A stretch of 64,000 nt of DNA, from the NCBI GenBank assembly GCA_965228695.1, contig CBDDIB010000002.1, positions 1,922,001 to 1,986,000 on the forward strand. Direction: 5' to 3'. Made by a program: the position numbers and the translations under genes. Within the stretch, counting starts at the first letter, position 1, and the number at the start of each line of letters is the position of its first letter. Below the pieces are notes generated by a model. The model had not been told where the DNA came from. It did no database searches and worked only from the letters and a program-made list of their open reading frames with translations. Positions 51,696-61,684 of the stretch are shown here, piece after piece. The DNA is from JAJFJD01 sp965228695 (GTDB lineage Bacteria; Pseudomonadota; Alphaproteobacteria; UBA8366).

Positions 51696-52555
51696 ACCGG
51701 GACGCTCCCCAGCGTGCTGATCCGGTGAAGTTCGCGGATATGGCTCGGCGGCAGGTCTGCGGTCGTCGCCGCGTGCATGGTGCAGCGGTTGTCCCACATC
51801 AGCAGGTCGCCCGCGCCGCGCCATTTGTAGCGGTACTGGAATCGCGGTTGCTTCGTATGCTCGAAGACCTCTTGCAGCAGATCGTCGCTGTCCACTTCGG
51901 ACATGCCGACGATATTCTTGATGCCGCCGGTGACCCCATCGAACACGAAGATGGATTTCCGGCCGGTCTCCGGATGCGTCCGGATGATCGGCCGGACTCT
52001 CTCCGGGCTTTCCGCCCGTTCCTCGTCCGTCATGATCTGCCAGCGGGATTCAGGATGGGTCCGGTCCCTGTGGTAACGGTACTGGCAGACATATTCGAGC
52101 TGCTCGAGACGCTTCTTCATGGCGGGGGAAAGGGCTTCGTAGGCCGCGGCGAGATCGCAAAACAGCGTGTCGCCGCCTTCGGCCGGAATCTCCACGGCGT
52201 ACAACATCGTCACGTTGGCCGGGCGCTCCAGATAGGACCAGTCGGAATGCCAGAACGAGCCGGCGTCCTTGATCCCCTTCGGTTTGCCATACTCGATACG
52301 GTTCGACAGGACGGTGATCCGGCTGTCGTCTTCATGCCAGAAACGGCGGATCGTATGCGGCACGATCTCTCCGAAACGTTCGCCGAAACGGCAGAGCTGC
52401 TTCGCCGCAAGCTGCTGATCATGAAAGAACAACACTTTGTGCTCGAGATAGGCCTCGTGGAGTTTTTGCCACGTCTCGCCGGTCAAATCCTGGCTGAGAT
52501 CGACATCCGTCACTTCCGCGACGAAACTATCAGCAACACGTTTAACGGACACCAT
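51692..52555 (-). CDS. TauD/TfdA family 2OG-Fe(II) dioxygenase
   Basis: A 287-residue protein from the ATG at 52555, or 290 from a GTG at 52564. It has the HxD motif FWHSDWSYLERPA, LLMWDNRCTMHAATT with the distal histidine and HIRELHRISTLG with the cosubstrate arginine. It overlaps the lactonase-like gene, implying coupled translation and a shared pathway. It is the third TauD-type protein of the window but not a close copy of the other two. Confidence 0.86.
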   Translation of the reverse strand: MVSVKRVADSFVAEVTDVDLSQDLTGETWQKLHEAYLEHKVLFFHDQQLAAKQLCRFGERFGEIVPHTIRRFWHEDDSRITVLSNRIEYGKPKGIKDAGSFWHSDWSYLERPANVTMLYAVEIPAEGGDTLFCDLAAAYEALSPAMKKRLEQLEYVCQYRYHRDRTHPESRWQIMTDEERAESPERVRPIIRTHPETGRKSIFVFDGVTGGIKNIVGMSEVDSDDLLQEVFEHTKQPRFQYRYKWRGAGDLLMWDNRCTMHAATTADLPPSHIRELHRISTLGSVPV

Positions 52556-52812
52556 TGCGGACACTGCTTCTTTGCGTATCGTTCGAGATGCGGAAGGATA
52601 TCGCGAAATCCGTTAGCGGCAAAACGCCGATGGCGGCGGCCGGTCGGCGGATTGTCCACGGAGAGGGCCGCTGTTATGGTTTGCGCGCCCCGTTGGGCCA
52701 TCACTCCCAAGGATCATTCCTTTATGGAGATTTGCAGTATCCAGGCGGCCGATTGGATGGCCTGCCTGCAAAACGACGATTTGCCGTCGGATGTCTTGAG
52801 CGTCGCGGCTCA

Positions 52813-53700
52813 ATGACCCCCTCGAAAAACGTTTCATCGCCCGTCCTCGGGATCGTTTGCATGCTGGTTGCCGGCGTTCTGATGTCCAGCAACAATGCTA
52901 TCCTGAAATGGGTGACGGCCGGATATCCCCCCGGCGAGATCATGTTCATTCGCGGCGTTTTCATCTGGTTGCCGATCATGATCCTGATTGCACGGGCCGG
53001 CGGCCCCCGGACGATCATTATCCAGCGTCCGCATCTCCATTTCATCCGGGGCGCCTGCGTTGTCGGCTCGGCCTTCATGTACCTCACGGGGCTGCGGTAT
53101 CTGCCGCTGGCGGACATGACGGCAATCAGCTTCTCGACACCATTATTCGTGACCGCGCTTGCCCCGTTCCTGTTGGGGGAAATCGTCGGTTGGCGCCGCT
53201 GGACAGCCGTTGCCATCGGTTTTGCCGGTATCGTTATCATCACCCGGCCGACCGGGGACGCCCTGCAGTTAGCCGTATTGTTGCCGCTTGGATCCGCATT
53301 TTGGGCAGGTATTCGGGACATGGTAACCCGGCGAATGACGACAACCGATTCGTCTAACGGGATCCTCTGTACGACGACGGCGATGGTCATGCTCGCCGGT
53401 TTGATGACGTTCCCGTTGGGTTGGACGACGCCGACTCTGCAGGATTTCGCCTTGATAGCAGTCGCCGGATTATTCGCCGGGTTCGGGCATCACTTCATGA
53501 TCGAAGCGTTCCGCCATGCCGAAGCCGTGATGGTGTCGCCGTTTCGATACCTCATGATCGTATGGGCGATCCTGTTGGGATACTTCATTTGGGGCGACCT
53601 GCCCGACGCCTATGTCATTGCCGGCATTGTGCTCGTTATTCTCAGCGGCCTATACATCTTCCATCGTGAGATAGTACGCCGCCGCGCGGGTCTGCGGTAG
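52813..53700 (+). CDS. DMT/EamA-family transporter (tandem copy 1)
   Basis: A 295-residue membrane protein from the ATG at 52813; the reading frame extends 258 bases further upstream without membrane-protein character. It has ten predicted membrane helices in two EamA halves: VLGIVCMLVAGVLMSSNNAILKW and PPGEIMFIRG in the first, YFIWGDLPDAYVIAGIVLVILSGLYIFHREI at the end. Substrates of the family are amino acids, metabolites or drugs. Copy 2 follows after 2 bases. Confidence 0.83.
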   Translation: MTPSKNVSSPVLGIVCMLVAGVLMSSNNAILKWVTAGYPPGEIMFIRGVFIWLPIMILIARAGGPRTIIIQRPHLHFIRGACVVGSAFMYLTGLRYLPLADMTAISFSTPLFVTALAPFLLGEIVGWRRWTAVAIGFAGIVIITRPTGDALQLAVLLPLGSAFWAGIRDMVTRRMTTTDSSNGILCTTTAMVMLAGLMTFPLGWTTPTLQDFALIAVAGLFAGFGHHFMIEAFRHAEAVMVSPFRYLMIVWAILLGYFIWGDLPDAYVIAGIVLVILSGLYIFHREIVRRRAGLR

Positions 53701-53702
53701 AA

Positions 53703-54602
53703 ATGACAATCGCCACTTCCTTTTCATCGGCACCGGTACGCGGCATCGCCTACATGATCATGGGCGGGTTCTTTATGGCCGTGAACAACGCGATGCTCAA
53801 GTGGGTGTCCGGATACCCGCCGGGCGAAGTTTTGTTCCTTCGGGGCATCTTCACCGCTCTGTCGATCCTAATCCTCGTTGGATTTTCGGGGCGATGGAAC
53901 AGTCTTCGCGTCAACAGGATTTCGGGGCACTTGGTTCGGGCGGGCTGCATGGTGTTCTCGACATTCTGTTTCATTCTGGGCCTTCGCTACCTACCGCTCG
54001 GGGAAACCACGGCAATCACATTTGCCGGCCCGCTCTTCGTGACGGCAATGGCGGGGCCGTTTTTGGGCGAGAGTGTCGGTTGGCGCCGGTGGATGGCGGT
54101 CGTCGTCGGCTTCAGCGGCATTTTGTTGATCACGCGCCCGGCCGGCGATGCATTTCAGCTGGCCGCGTTGCTGCCGTTGGGAGCGGCCTTCGGCGCGGCG
54201 ATCCGGGACGTGGTGACGCGTAAGATATCGGTCAACGAATCGTCGATCGCGATCCTCCTCACCACGACGCTGGCGCTGATGTGGGGCGGTTTGATGACAT
54301 TACCTTTCGGATGGCGGATGCCGACCCCGTTCGATATGGGCGTAATCGCCGCGTCCGGCATACTCGTGACGGCGGGGCACTATTATACGATCGAGACCTT
54401 CCGCCATGCGGAAACCGCGCTGGTGTCGCCGTTCAAATATCTCAGTATCGTCTGGGCGATCGTGATCGGCTTCTTTGTTTGGGGAGATATTCCCGATGCC
54501 TGGATGATCGGCGGTACCTCGCTTGTCGTTCTGAGTGGGCTTTATATCTTGCATCGGGAGATCGTCGTGCAACGCCGCCGCTCGTCGCAGGATACGATTT
54601 AG
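53703..54602 (+). CDS. DMT/EamA-family transporter (tandem copy 2)
   Basis: A 299-residue membrane protein with the same layout and many identical stretches as the gene before it, such as GYPPGEV, LRYLPLGETTAITFAGPLFVTA, GESVGWRRWMAVVVGFSGI and GLYILHREIV. It is a tandem duplicate. The two may work as separate exporters or a pair. There is an 89-base gap to the leuC-like gene on the same strand. Confidence 0.83.
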   Translation: MTIATSFSSAPVRGIAYMIMGGFFMAVNNAMLKWVSGYPPGEVLFLRGIFTALSILILVGFSGRWNSLRVNRISGHLVRAGCMVFSTFCFILGLRYLPLGETTAITFAGPLFVTAMAGPFLGESVGWRRWMAVVVGFSGILLITRPAGDAFQLAALLPLGAAFGAAIRDVVTRKISVNESSIAILLTTTLALMWGGLMTLPFGWRMPTPFDMGVIAASGILVTAGHYYTIETFRHAETALVSPFKYLSIVWAIVIGFFVWGDIPDAWMIGGTSLVVLSGLYILHREIVVQRRRSSQDTI

Positions 54603-54691
54603 ACCAAGCTCATCAGTTTCAGATTCGCCGGGGCCCAACGCTTTCGGTATCTTTACGCCACGCAATCAATGCGATGCCAAGGGAGAGGTTT

Positions 54692-56101
54692 ATGGCTGGT
54701 CCACAGACCATGTTCGATAAAATTTGGAACCGTCACGTGATCGTGCAGCGGGATGACGGTCAATGTCTGTTGTATGTCGATCGGCATCTGGCGCATGACG
54801 GTTCGTTCCATGCGTTCAGCATGTTGCGTCAGGATGAACGGTCGGTGAAGCGGCCGCAGCAGGTGTTTGCGACGCCCGATCATTACAGCCCCACCGATGT
54901 CCGTACGATCGATGCGATCGAGAATGACGAGCTTCGTGAGAAGGTCGCCATCCTCGACGAAAACACCAAGGAATTCGGCGTGCCGCATTTCGGGATCGAT
55001 GACGAGCGGATGGGCATCGTGCATGTCATCGGGCCGGAGTTGGGAATCACCCAACCGGGCATCTTCCTGGTCTGCGGCGATTCGCATACGTCCACACATG
55101 GCGCGATGGGGGCTATTGCCTGCGGTATCGGCGCGTCGGAAGTCGCGCATGTCCTGGCGACGCAATGCCTGTGGCAGAGTAAGCCGAAGACCATGCGCAT
55201 CACCGTCGACGGTACGTTGGGTTTCGGCGTGACCGGCAAGGACGTCATTCTCGCGATCATCGGCCAGATCAGCGCGGCGGGCGGGGCCGGCTACGCGATC
55301 GAATATGCCGGGTCGGGCATCGAACAGCTTTCCATGGAAGGGCGGTTGACGGTCAGTAACATGTCCATCGAGGCCGGCTGCCGTATGGGCATCATCGCGC
55401 CCGATCAGAAGACATACGACTACTTGGAAGGGCGACCCTACGCGCCGAAGGGGGCGGAATGGGAAAAGGCGCTGGCGTATTGGAAGACGCTGCCGACGGA
55501 CGAAGGGGCCGCTTTCGACCGCGAGGTCACGATCGACGGCGATGCCATCGCGCCGATGGTGACCTGGGGCAACAGTCCGGAAAACGTCGTGCAGGTGACC
55601 GATGTGGTGCCGGACCCGTCGACGGAACCCAATGCCGAGCGGCGCCAATCGATGCTCAACGCGCTCGACTATATGGACCTCAAGGCAGGCATGCCGATGA
55701 CGGATGTCGCGGTGGATCGCGTTTTCATCGGATCCTGCACGAACAGCCGGATCGAAGATCTGCGTCTGGCCGCCGATGTGGTGAAAGGCCGTAGCGCCGT
55801 GGTGCCGTCGATGATCTCGCCGGGGTCGATGCAGGTGAAGGCGGCGGCGGAGAGGGAAGGGTTGGACAAGATCTTTACCGAGGCCGGGTTCGAATGGCGC
55901 CATTCGGCGTGTTCGATGTGCGTCGGCTTGAACGGTGATTCCGTCGACCCGGGTATCCGCACCGCATCCACCAGCAACCGGAACTTCCGTGGCCGCCAGG
56001 GACCGGGGAGCCGGACGCATCTCGTCAGCCCGGCCATGGCCGCGGCCGCCGCCGTCACCGGAAAGTTCACCGATGTGCGCCAATTGATGGAGGAGAAGTA
56101 G
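54692..56101 (+). CDS. leuC: 3-isopropylmalate dehydratase large subunit-like aconitase-family protein
   Basis: A 469-residue protein from the ATG at 54692, preceded by GGGAGAGG; the earlier reading overlaps the transporter gene. It has the [4Fe-4S] cysteines in FIGSCTNSRIEDL and SACSMCVGLNGD, plus VCGDSHTSTHGAMGAIACGIGASEV, EGRLTVSNMSIEAG and STSNRNFRGRQGPGSRTH. It has the LeuC fold, but differs at the usual MDHNVPT site, which reads PDHYSPT. leuA and leuB are not nearby, so it may serve another hydro-lyase reaction, such as citraconate or dimethylmalate dehydration. Confidence 0.8.
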   Translation: MAGPQTMFDKIWNRHVIVQRDDGQCLLYVDRHLAHDGSFHAFSMLRQDERSVKRPQQVFATPDHYSPTDVRTIDAIENDELREKVAILDENTKEFGVPHFGIDDERMGIVHVIGPELGITQPGIFLVCGDSHTSTHGAMGAIACGIGASEVAHVLATQCLWQSKPKTMRITVDGTLGFGVTGKDVILAIIGQISAAGGAGYAIEYAGSGIEQLSMEGRLTVSNMSIEAGCRMGIIAPDQKTYDYLEGRPYAPKGAEWEKALAYWKTLPTDEGAAFDREVTIDGDAIAPMVTWGNSPENVVQVTDVVPDPSTEPNAERRQSMLNALDYMDLKAGMPMTDVAVDRVFIGSCTNSRIEDLRLAADVVKGRSAVVPSMISPGSMQVKAAAEREGLDKIFTEAGFEWRHSACSMCVGLNGDSVDPGIRTASTSNRNFRGRQGPGSRTHLVSPAMAAAAAVTGKFTDVRQLMEEK

Positions 56102-56102
56102 G

Positions 56103-56720
56103 ATGGAAGCCTTCACCACATTGACCGCCACGGCGGTGCCGATCGACACCGTCAACGTCGATACGGATCAGATCATTCCCGCACGTTTCCTGAAGCGGGT
56201 GCGGACGGATCCCGAATACGCCAGCTTCTTTTTCCATGATTTGCGCCGGAACAAGGACGGCAGCCAACGCGACGATTTCATCCTGAATCAGGAACCGTAT
56301 AAGAACGCGCAGATTATCGTCGCGGACGACAATTGGGGATGCGGCTCGTCGCGGGAGGCGGCGGTCTGGACCCTGCTCGCCAACAACTTCCGTTGCGTCA
56401 TCGCGCCGAGCTTCGGCGACATCCATTACAACAACGGTATGAAGAACGGCATGTTGCCGGTTCGGCTGGCGAAGGACGACTGCGCGACCCTACGCGGCCA
56501 ACTTCACGAGAAGCCGGGGACGACGATCACCGTCGATCTGGGAGAGCAGACCGTCACCGGACCTGATGGTTCCTCGTATGGCTTCGAGATCGATCCGTTC
56601 CAGAAGCATTGCATGATGGAAGGCCTCGACCATATCGGTCTGACCGAGCAATACGACGCGGATTTCGAAGCCTTCGAGGAAAAATACAAGAAGGAAGCGA
56701 GTTGGCTCTTCCCGGCCTGA
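56103..56720 (+). CDS. leuD: 3-isopropylmalate dehydratase small subunit-like protein
   Basis: A 205-residue protein starting 1 base after the leuC-like stop. It has the LeuD swivel domain: NVDTDQIIPARFLKRV, DDNWGCGSSREAAVWTL, RCVIAPSFGDIHYNNGMKNG and LDHIGLTEQYDADFEAFE. The two genes form a heterodimeric hydro-lyase. Isomerisation of 2- and 3-isopropylmalate in leucine synthesis is the default role, with the caveat given for the large subunit. Confidence 0.85.
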   Translation: MEAFTTLTATAVPIDTVNVDTDQIIPARFLKRVRTDPEYASFFFHDLRRNKDGSQRDDFILNQEPYKNAQIIVADDNWGCGSSREAAVWTLLANNFRCVIAPSFGDIHYNNGMKNGMLPVRLAKDDCATLRGQLHEKPGTTITVDLGEQTVTGPDGSSYGFEIDPFQKHCMMEGLDHIGLTEQYDADFEAFEEKYKKEASWLFPA

Positions 56721-56729
56721 GCCGATGGA

Positions 56730-58826
56730 TTAAGCCTCGGTAACGATCAGGCCGTCCACCGCGACGACGCCTTCCCCTTCGGCCTTGACCAAGAGCGGAT
56801 TGATCTCCGCTTCCGACACGCGCGAACCGTCCAGGCGGGCCAGGTTGGACACGGCAACGATGGCGTCGGCCAATGCATCCAGGTCGCCTTTCGCCATGCC
56901 CCGATAGCCCCGGATTGGGGCGAGGCCGTCCACCTCGTCGATCATTTCTCGCGCTGTGTCGATCGAGACCGGCGCGATGCGGATGGCGATATCGCCGTAA
57001 ATCTCGGACAACACGCCGCCGGCGCCGAGGACCACGGTCGGGCCGACGAGCGAGTCCACGCGGTATCCCAGCAGTACCTCGGCGAAGCCCCGCTCCATAC
57101 GCTGCAGCAGGAATCCGTTCAAATTGGCCGATGGGCTGTGGGCGGTGACCCGCTCCTGAATGGCGGAGAGGGCCGTCGCGAGTGCGTCCTCGTCGAGGAT
57201 GTTAAGTTCCACCCCGCCCGCCTCGGTCTTGTGGGCGATGTCGGGCGATAGGATCTTGGCGACCATGGGAAAGCCGACGGACCCGGCCAACGAAAGACCC
57301 GCGTCCGCGTCCGGCGCGGTGGCGGCCGCGACTTGTGGTACGCCGAGTGCTTCGAACACCGTGCGGGCGCTTTCCTCGTCGGCGGTACCCGTTGGCAGGC
57401 CTGAGAGTAGAGCGGCCAGTCCATCGCCGTCGAAGTCGGGAGCGTTCGGTACGGAGACCGGGGGCTGCCAACTCAAACAACAGCGAAAGGCGTCAGCGCA
57501 GCCTTCCGGCGTGCGGAATGCCGCGATGCCCGCATTGGTCAACATCTGGTTCGATTCCTCGGCGGTGGGTACGAGAAACGCGCCGATCGGTTTCTCGGAT
57601 TTTGCCAAGTCGAGGAAGGGTTTGACCGCGTTTTCCGGATTGAATTGCGCCGACGAGCCGACGACCATGATGACGCCGTCATTCTCCGGCATGGCCATCA
57701 ATTCGTTGAGCAGCATCGTCGTGTTCTTCGGATTGGTTCCGTTGAAGGTCAGGTCGATCAACGGGCCGTTCGAGAAGACCGCGCCCTTATCCAGTAGCGC
57801 GCGGGCCTTCTCCTCGGGGATTCCGACCGCGTCGATTCCCTTACGGCCCAAACTGTCGACCACCATGCCGCCGCCGCCGCCAGTGGTGCTGAGGACGGAC
57901 ACGGTCTTGCCCGGTTTCGGTTTCCGGCCCAGCAACAGCAGTGGCAGCTCGAACAGGGTTTCGAAGAGATCGACCCGAATAATGCCGTGATGCCGGAAGA
58001 AGGCGTCGACCGCCGCATCGGTGCCGGCGATCGCGCCGGTATGGGACGCGGTGAACTGCTGCGCCGCTTCCGACCGGCCGAGCTTGTAGACGATAATGGG
58101 CTTCCCCGCGTCATGGGCGCGGCGCGCCATCGCGGCGAAGGCGTCGGCGGACCGTATCGTCTCGAGGAATAGGAGGATCGCCTCGGTCTTCGGGTCGTCG
58201 ATCAGGATTTCGCCGACTTCGGCGACGGAGATGTCGCTCTCGTTTCCGATCGACACGATCTTGGAGAAGCCGAGGCCGCGCGCCTGGCCCCGCGAAATGA
58301 AGGTGCCGGTAAGACTGCCGCTGTGCGATATGACGCCCAAGTTCCCCTTGTTGAGTGTGGGGAGTTGCAGCACGGTATTCGGCGCAATCGTCGCGGGCGG
58401 ATCGGTGTTGTAGACGCCCATGCAATTCGGGCCGATCAGCCGGACACCGGCCGACTTGGCCGCGCCGATGAGTTCTTCCTGCAGTCGGACGCCTTCCTCG
58501 CCGGATTCCGCGAAATCCGAGGTGAATACAGTGGCCACCGGGACATTCGCTTCGCCGCATTCGCGGATGACCTGCGGCACGGTGGCCGGAGGGGTGGTGA
58601 TGAAAGCGTGGTCGACCTGATCGGGGATATCCGTGACCGACGGATAGCATTTGACGCCATAGACCGTCTCGCGCGTCGGGTGGACCGGATAGACTTTTCC
58701 CGGGTACCCGTGCTTTTCGAGATAGACTTGCGTTCGCGAGTTGTTTGCGCCCGGCTTGTCCGAAGCGCCGATGAGGGCGATGGATCGTGGGGTGAAGAGG
58801 GCGTCGGTGAGGCTGGTTTCGGGCAT
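56730..58826 (-). CDS. Acetate-CoA ligase (ADP-forming) family protein
   Basis: A 698-residue protein from the ATG at 58826 (MPETSLTDAL); the upstream extension is unlike the family. It has all domains in one chain: CoA-binding (RSIALIGASDKPGANNSR), a ligase core (GPNCMGVYNTDPPATIAPNT, ISHSGSLTGTFISRGQARG), a conserved histidine region HTGAIAGTDAAVDAFF, and an ATP-grasp C-terminus (VGFPMVAKILSPDIAHKTEAGGVEL, VLGAGGVLSEIYGDIAIRIAP). It interconverts an acid, CoA and ATP with acyl-CoA and ADP. It is convergent with leuCD, and the acid is unknown. Confidence 0.87.
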   Translation of the reverse strand: MPETSLTDALFTPRSIALIGASDKPGANNSRTQVYLEKHGYPGKVYPVHPTRETVYGVKCYPSVTDIPDQVDHAFITTPPATVPQVIRECGEANVPVATVFTSDFAESGEEGVRLQEELIGAAKSAGVRLIGPNCMGVYNTDPPATIAPNTVLQLPTLNKGNLGVISHSGSLTGTFISRGQARGLGFSKIVSIGNESDISVAEVGEILIDDPKTEAILLFLETIRSADAFAAMARRAHDAGKPIIVYKLGRSEAAQQFTASHTGAIAGTDAAVDAFFRHHGIIRVDLFETLFELPLLLLGRKPKPGKTVSVLSTTGGGGGMVVDSLGRKGIDAVGIPEEKARALLDKGAVFSNGPLIDLTFNGTNPKNTTMLLNELMAMPENDGVIMVVGSSAQFNPENAVKPFLDLAKSEKPIGAFLVPTAEESNQMLTNAGIAAFRTPEGCADAFRCCLSWQPPVSVPNAPDFDGDGLAALLSGLPTGTADEESARTVFEALGVPQVAAATAPDADAGLSLAGSVGFPMVAKILSPDIAHKTEAGGVELNILDEDALATALSAIQERVTAHSPSANLNGFLLQRMERGFAEVLLGYRVDSLVGPTVVLGAGGVLSEIYGDIAIRIAPVSIDTAREMIDEVDGLAPIRGYRGMAKGDLDALADAIVAVSNLARLDGSRVSEAEINPLLVKAEGEGVVAVDGLIVTEA

Positions 58827-59040
58827 GGTGCTGGTCGATCTACCGTGTATTGTCTTGGCGTGGACCGTCGGTCTTCGCCTAACCCTTTGTGCAGATCGTC
58901 CTTGCCAGCGATGAAATTTGAGGTATCGCGGTAAGGGCTGCGGGTTCGATCGGGCGAGGGTTGGACTCCGCCGGCCAATTGGGATTCGTTGCGGCATACT
59001 ATAAGTTTAGGGCACCAAGAAGAAAGAGGCTGATCGCAAC

Positions 59041-61608
59041 ATGCCGGTGAAGGAAGAGGCGGAAAGCGGCGTTCTGCAGTTGGCGACGGTGGAAGATCTT
59101 CGCCGCCGCGGCGCCTTGGCCGAAGCGATGGCCGCCTGCCAAATGCTGATCCGCCGAACGCCTGACGCGCCGCGCGCACTTCTGATGGCGGCCGCGATCA
59201 GCCGGGACAGCCAGGACACGCCGAGAGCCCTCGAGTTCGTCGAACGCGCGTTGTTGGCCGAGCCGTCGGACCCGGACCTCATTTGCGACGCGGCGCGGAT
59301 CCGCCTGCGGTGCGGCGATTTGGCGGGTGCTGAGGAGGCATTTCACGCGGCACTGGTTCGTGACCCCTGCTGGTCGGTGGCCCATCTCGGGCTGGCCGAG
59401 TTGCACGAGGGCGCCGGGAAGCAGCGGGATGCGATCTACCATTTGCGGATTGCGGTGGCGAACGATCCGGCTGACCTCGATTCCCGCGAGCGGCTGGCGA
59501 CTTTATTGGGTGAGGATGGTCAGATGCGGGAGGCGGCCGCTCTGCGCCGGGAAACGCTCCGGCGGGCCCATTCCAGGATCACGGAGGAATACACCAAGAT
59601 CCGCACGCCGAGCGCCACCGCGTCGTTCCGGGCCGCGCAGCTCGATCGGGCGGCATGGGTCCAATCATTGCTGGTTTTCGCCGTGTCGGGGGTCGGTCTC
59701 GCAAAGTTCCTCGAGCGCGAAGAAAGCCTCGACGAGGCCGTTGCGACATACCGGTTTTGCCTGCGCACGCTAGAAGAGGCGGCGGGGCAGGCGGCGTCCC
59801 TGGACGGATTGCGCCGCGCCTTCGAGGCCGCCGCCTTCGCTTTCTCGCATTGCCATCACGAGATGGCCTTGTTGCAGGAAAAACAGGGTGAGATCGGCGG
59901 CGCGATCTACCATATGGAGGAGGCGCTTCGCGTTCGCGGCGACCAATGGGATAAACCGCATGCCTGGCTGGGGGCGGCGGCCACCCTCGGCGGTGACTCG
60001 ATCTCCGCAATCCGCGATGTCGTGCGGAAGTATGCGGCGCGGCCGCTGTTGCCGGCGCACTATCCGGTTACCCGATGGGACTTCCGACGGCATGCGGCCG
60101 GATGGATCGAATTGGCGCAGGAACACTGGCGCGGTGCCGCGCGGCGGCGTCACATTGCATTGTTCGGCGCCGGTCCGCAGGAGATTCAGGCCTGTGTTGC
60201 CATTGCCTGTGTCCTGTTCTCGCGAGGACACCGGGTCGATGTCCTATGGTCACCGTCGATACGGTTCCATGCCCCCGGCGAAACCGATATCGAAGCGCTG
60301 CGCTGGGACGAGGAAATGTTGGCCCGTGAACTCGGCGCCTTTGCCGAAAAGGGATTGCCGGAGGGGCTAAATCTCATTGCGATGAACACGATTACGCCAG
60401 CGCCGAGCGATCCCGAGATGAAGAACGTCGCAGACAATCTCGCGCGGGCCGACGTCTATCGGCATGCCGGAACGATGGATGTGGACCTGACGACGCAGCC
60501 GCTTCGGGATCAATGGCGATGGCGGATGCAACGAAACCTGAATGTGCTGCAGCGGATAGGCACATATGCGGAGGAGCATACACCGGACCGATTTGTCGTT
60601 TTCGAAGGTGTGGCTATGGAATCCGCGGCCGCGTTCGAGGCGGCTCGTTCGCACGATGTGGCGCGGCTGACGTGGGAGACCAGCGTGGATGTTTCGGGTG
60701 CGGTCACGGTGTCGGCGAACAGCACCGCCGCGCAGCACGATGTGACCGCGTTGTGGGCGGCGGACGCGCCGCACCCTATGACAGCCGACCGCCGCGAACG
60801 GGTAATGGCTTGGTTATCGGCAAAGGAAGGCGGCGATCATCAGGAAATCAAACCGCGCGGACGGCATCAACCGGGGGAGCGTGCCACCGCATTGCTAAAA
60901 GAATTGCAATTGGATGTTACGAAACCGGTCGTGGTGTTGTTTGCGGAAAACGCTGCCGCGCTTGCCACGTTGGGCCGCAGCGCTACCTACCCCGAGGTGG
61001 ATGATTGGCTTATCGGCACGGCCGAGTACTTTGAGGCGCATCGCGAATGGCAGTTGGTGATCCGGCTGCATCCCGACGATACGGCGGAGGACGCCGCCGA
61101 AGCCACCAACTTGTTCCGCCGCCGGTGGGTCGAGCTGCCGGCGAACATTCGGATCATTCCTTCCGCCGACCCGGTCAACAATTACCGTCTGCTGGAAGCG
61201 GCGCAACTGGGTCTCTATTACACCGACCGCATTGGGCTTGATATGGCCGTTCTTGGCATTCAAGGGGTTACGCCGGCGCGACCGTTTTTTGGGAAGATCG
61301 GTTTCACCCGAGAAGCCGATTCGATGGAAGACTTCTACCGCCTGATCCGCCTCGCGCTCGACGATCCGGACCGGACCGCGATGACGGAGCAGCAGGTCGA
61401 CCTCGCATGGTGTTTCGCGGACCTTATGATCGCAACCGCTGCAAAGCCGTTTCCATGGTCGCATGGCCGTTTCTGGCGGTCGATCATTGAAGATTGGCCG
61501 ATGGAACGGGTTTTGAGCGAGCCGAGTGGCGGACTTTTCGAGGAAATCTTCGCGATCCTCGGCGGCGAGCGGCAACTTTCCGACGGCATTGTTGGATCGC
61601 CTGAATGA
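59041..61608 (+). CDS. TPR protein with capsule-type glycosyltransferase C-terminus
   Basis: An 855-residue protein. Residues about 15-150 hold TPR-like units (LRRRGALAEAMAACQMLIRRTPDA, ALEFVERALLAEPSDPD, WSVAHLGLAELHEGAGK), and another helical repeat region follows to about 330. The C-terminal half has FGAGPQEIQACVAIACVLFSRGHRVDVL and, after 620, VVVLFAENAAALATLG, WQLVIRLHPDDTAEDA, IRIIPSADPVNNYRLLEAAQLGL, resembling capsule-polysaccharide (KpsS/KpsC-like) glycosyltransferases. No membrane segment. Surface glycan synthesis or transfer is likely; the donor is unknown. Confidence 0.72.
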   Translation: MPVKEEAESGVLQLATVEDLRRRGALAEAMAACQMLIRRTPDAPRALLMAAAISRDSQDTPRALEFVERALLAEPSDPDLICDAARIRLRCGDLAGAEEAFHAALVRDPCWSVAHLGLAELHEGAGKQRDAIYHLRIAVANDPADLDSRERLATLLGEDGQMREAAALRRETLRRAHSRITEEYTKIRTPSATASFRAAQLDRAAWVQSLLVFAVSGVGLAKFLEREESLDEAVATYRFCLRTLEEAAGQAASLDGLRRAFEAAAFAFSHCHHEMALLQEKQGEIGGAIYHMEEALRVRGDQWDKPHAWLGAAATLGGDSISAIRDVVRKYAARPLLPAHYPVTRWDFRRHAAGWIELAQEHWRGAARRRHIALFGAGPQEIQACVAIACVLFSRGHRVDVLWSPSIRFHAPGETDIEALRWDEEMLARELGAFAEKGLPEGLNLIAMNTITPAPSDPEMKNVADNLARADVYRHAGTMDVDLTTQPLRDQWRWRMQRNLNVLQRIGTYAEEHTPDRFVVFEGVAMESAAAFEAARSHDVARLTWETSVDVSGAVTVSANSTAAQHDVTALWAADAPHPMTADRRERVMAWLSAKEGGDHQEIKPRGRHQPGERATALLKELQLDVTKPVVVLFAENAAALATLGRSATYPEVDDWLIGTAEYFEAHREWQLVIRLHPDDTAEDAAEATNLFRRRWVELPANIRIIPSADPVNNYRLLEAAQLGLYYTDRIGLDMAVLGIQGVTPARPFFGKIGFTREADSMEDFYRLIRLALDDPDRTAMTEQQVDLAWCFADLMIATAAKPFPWSHGRFWRSIIEDWPMERVLSEPSGGLFEEIFAILGGERQLSDGIVGSPE

Positions 61609-61684
61609 AGGCCGGCGGCGGCTTGCAAATCGCCCATCGGCATGAGTTTATGACCCTCTTGATTATGACTGCGGAGCGACCGGA

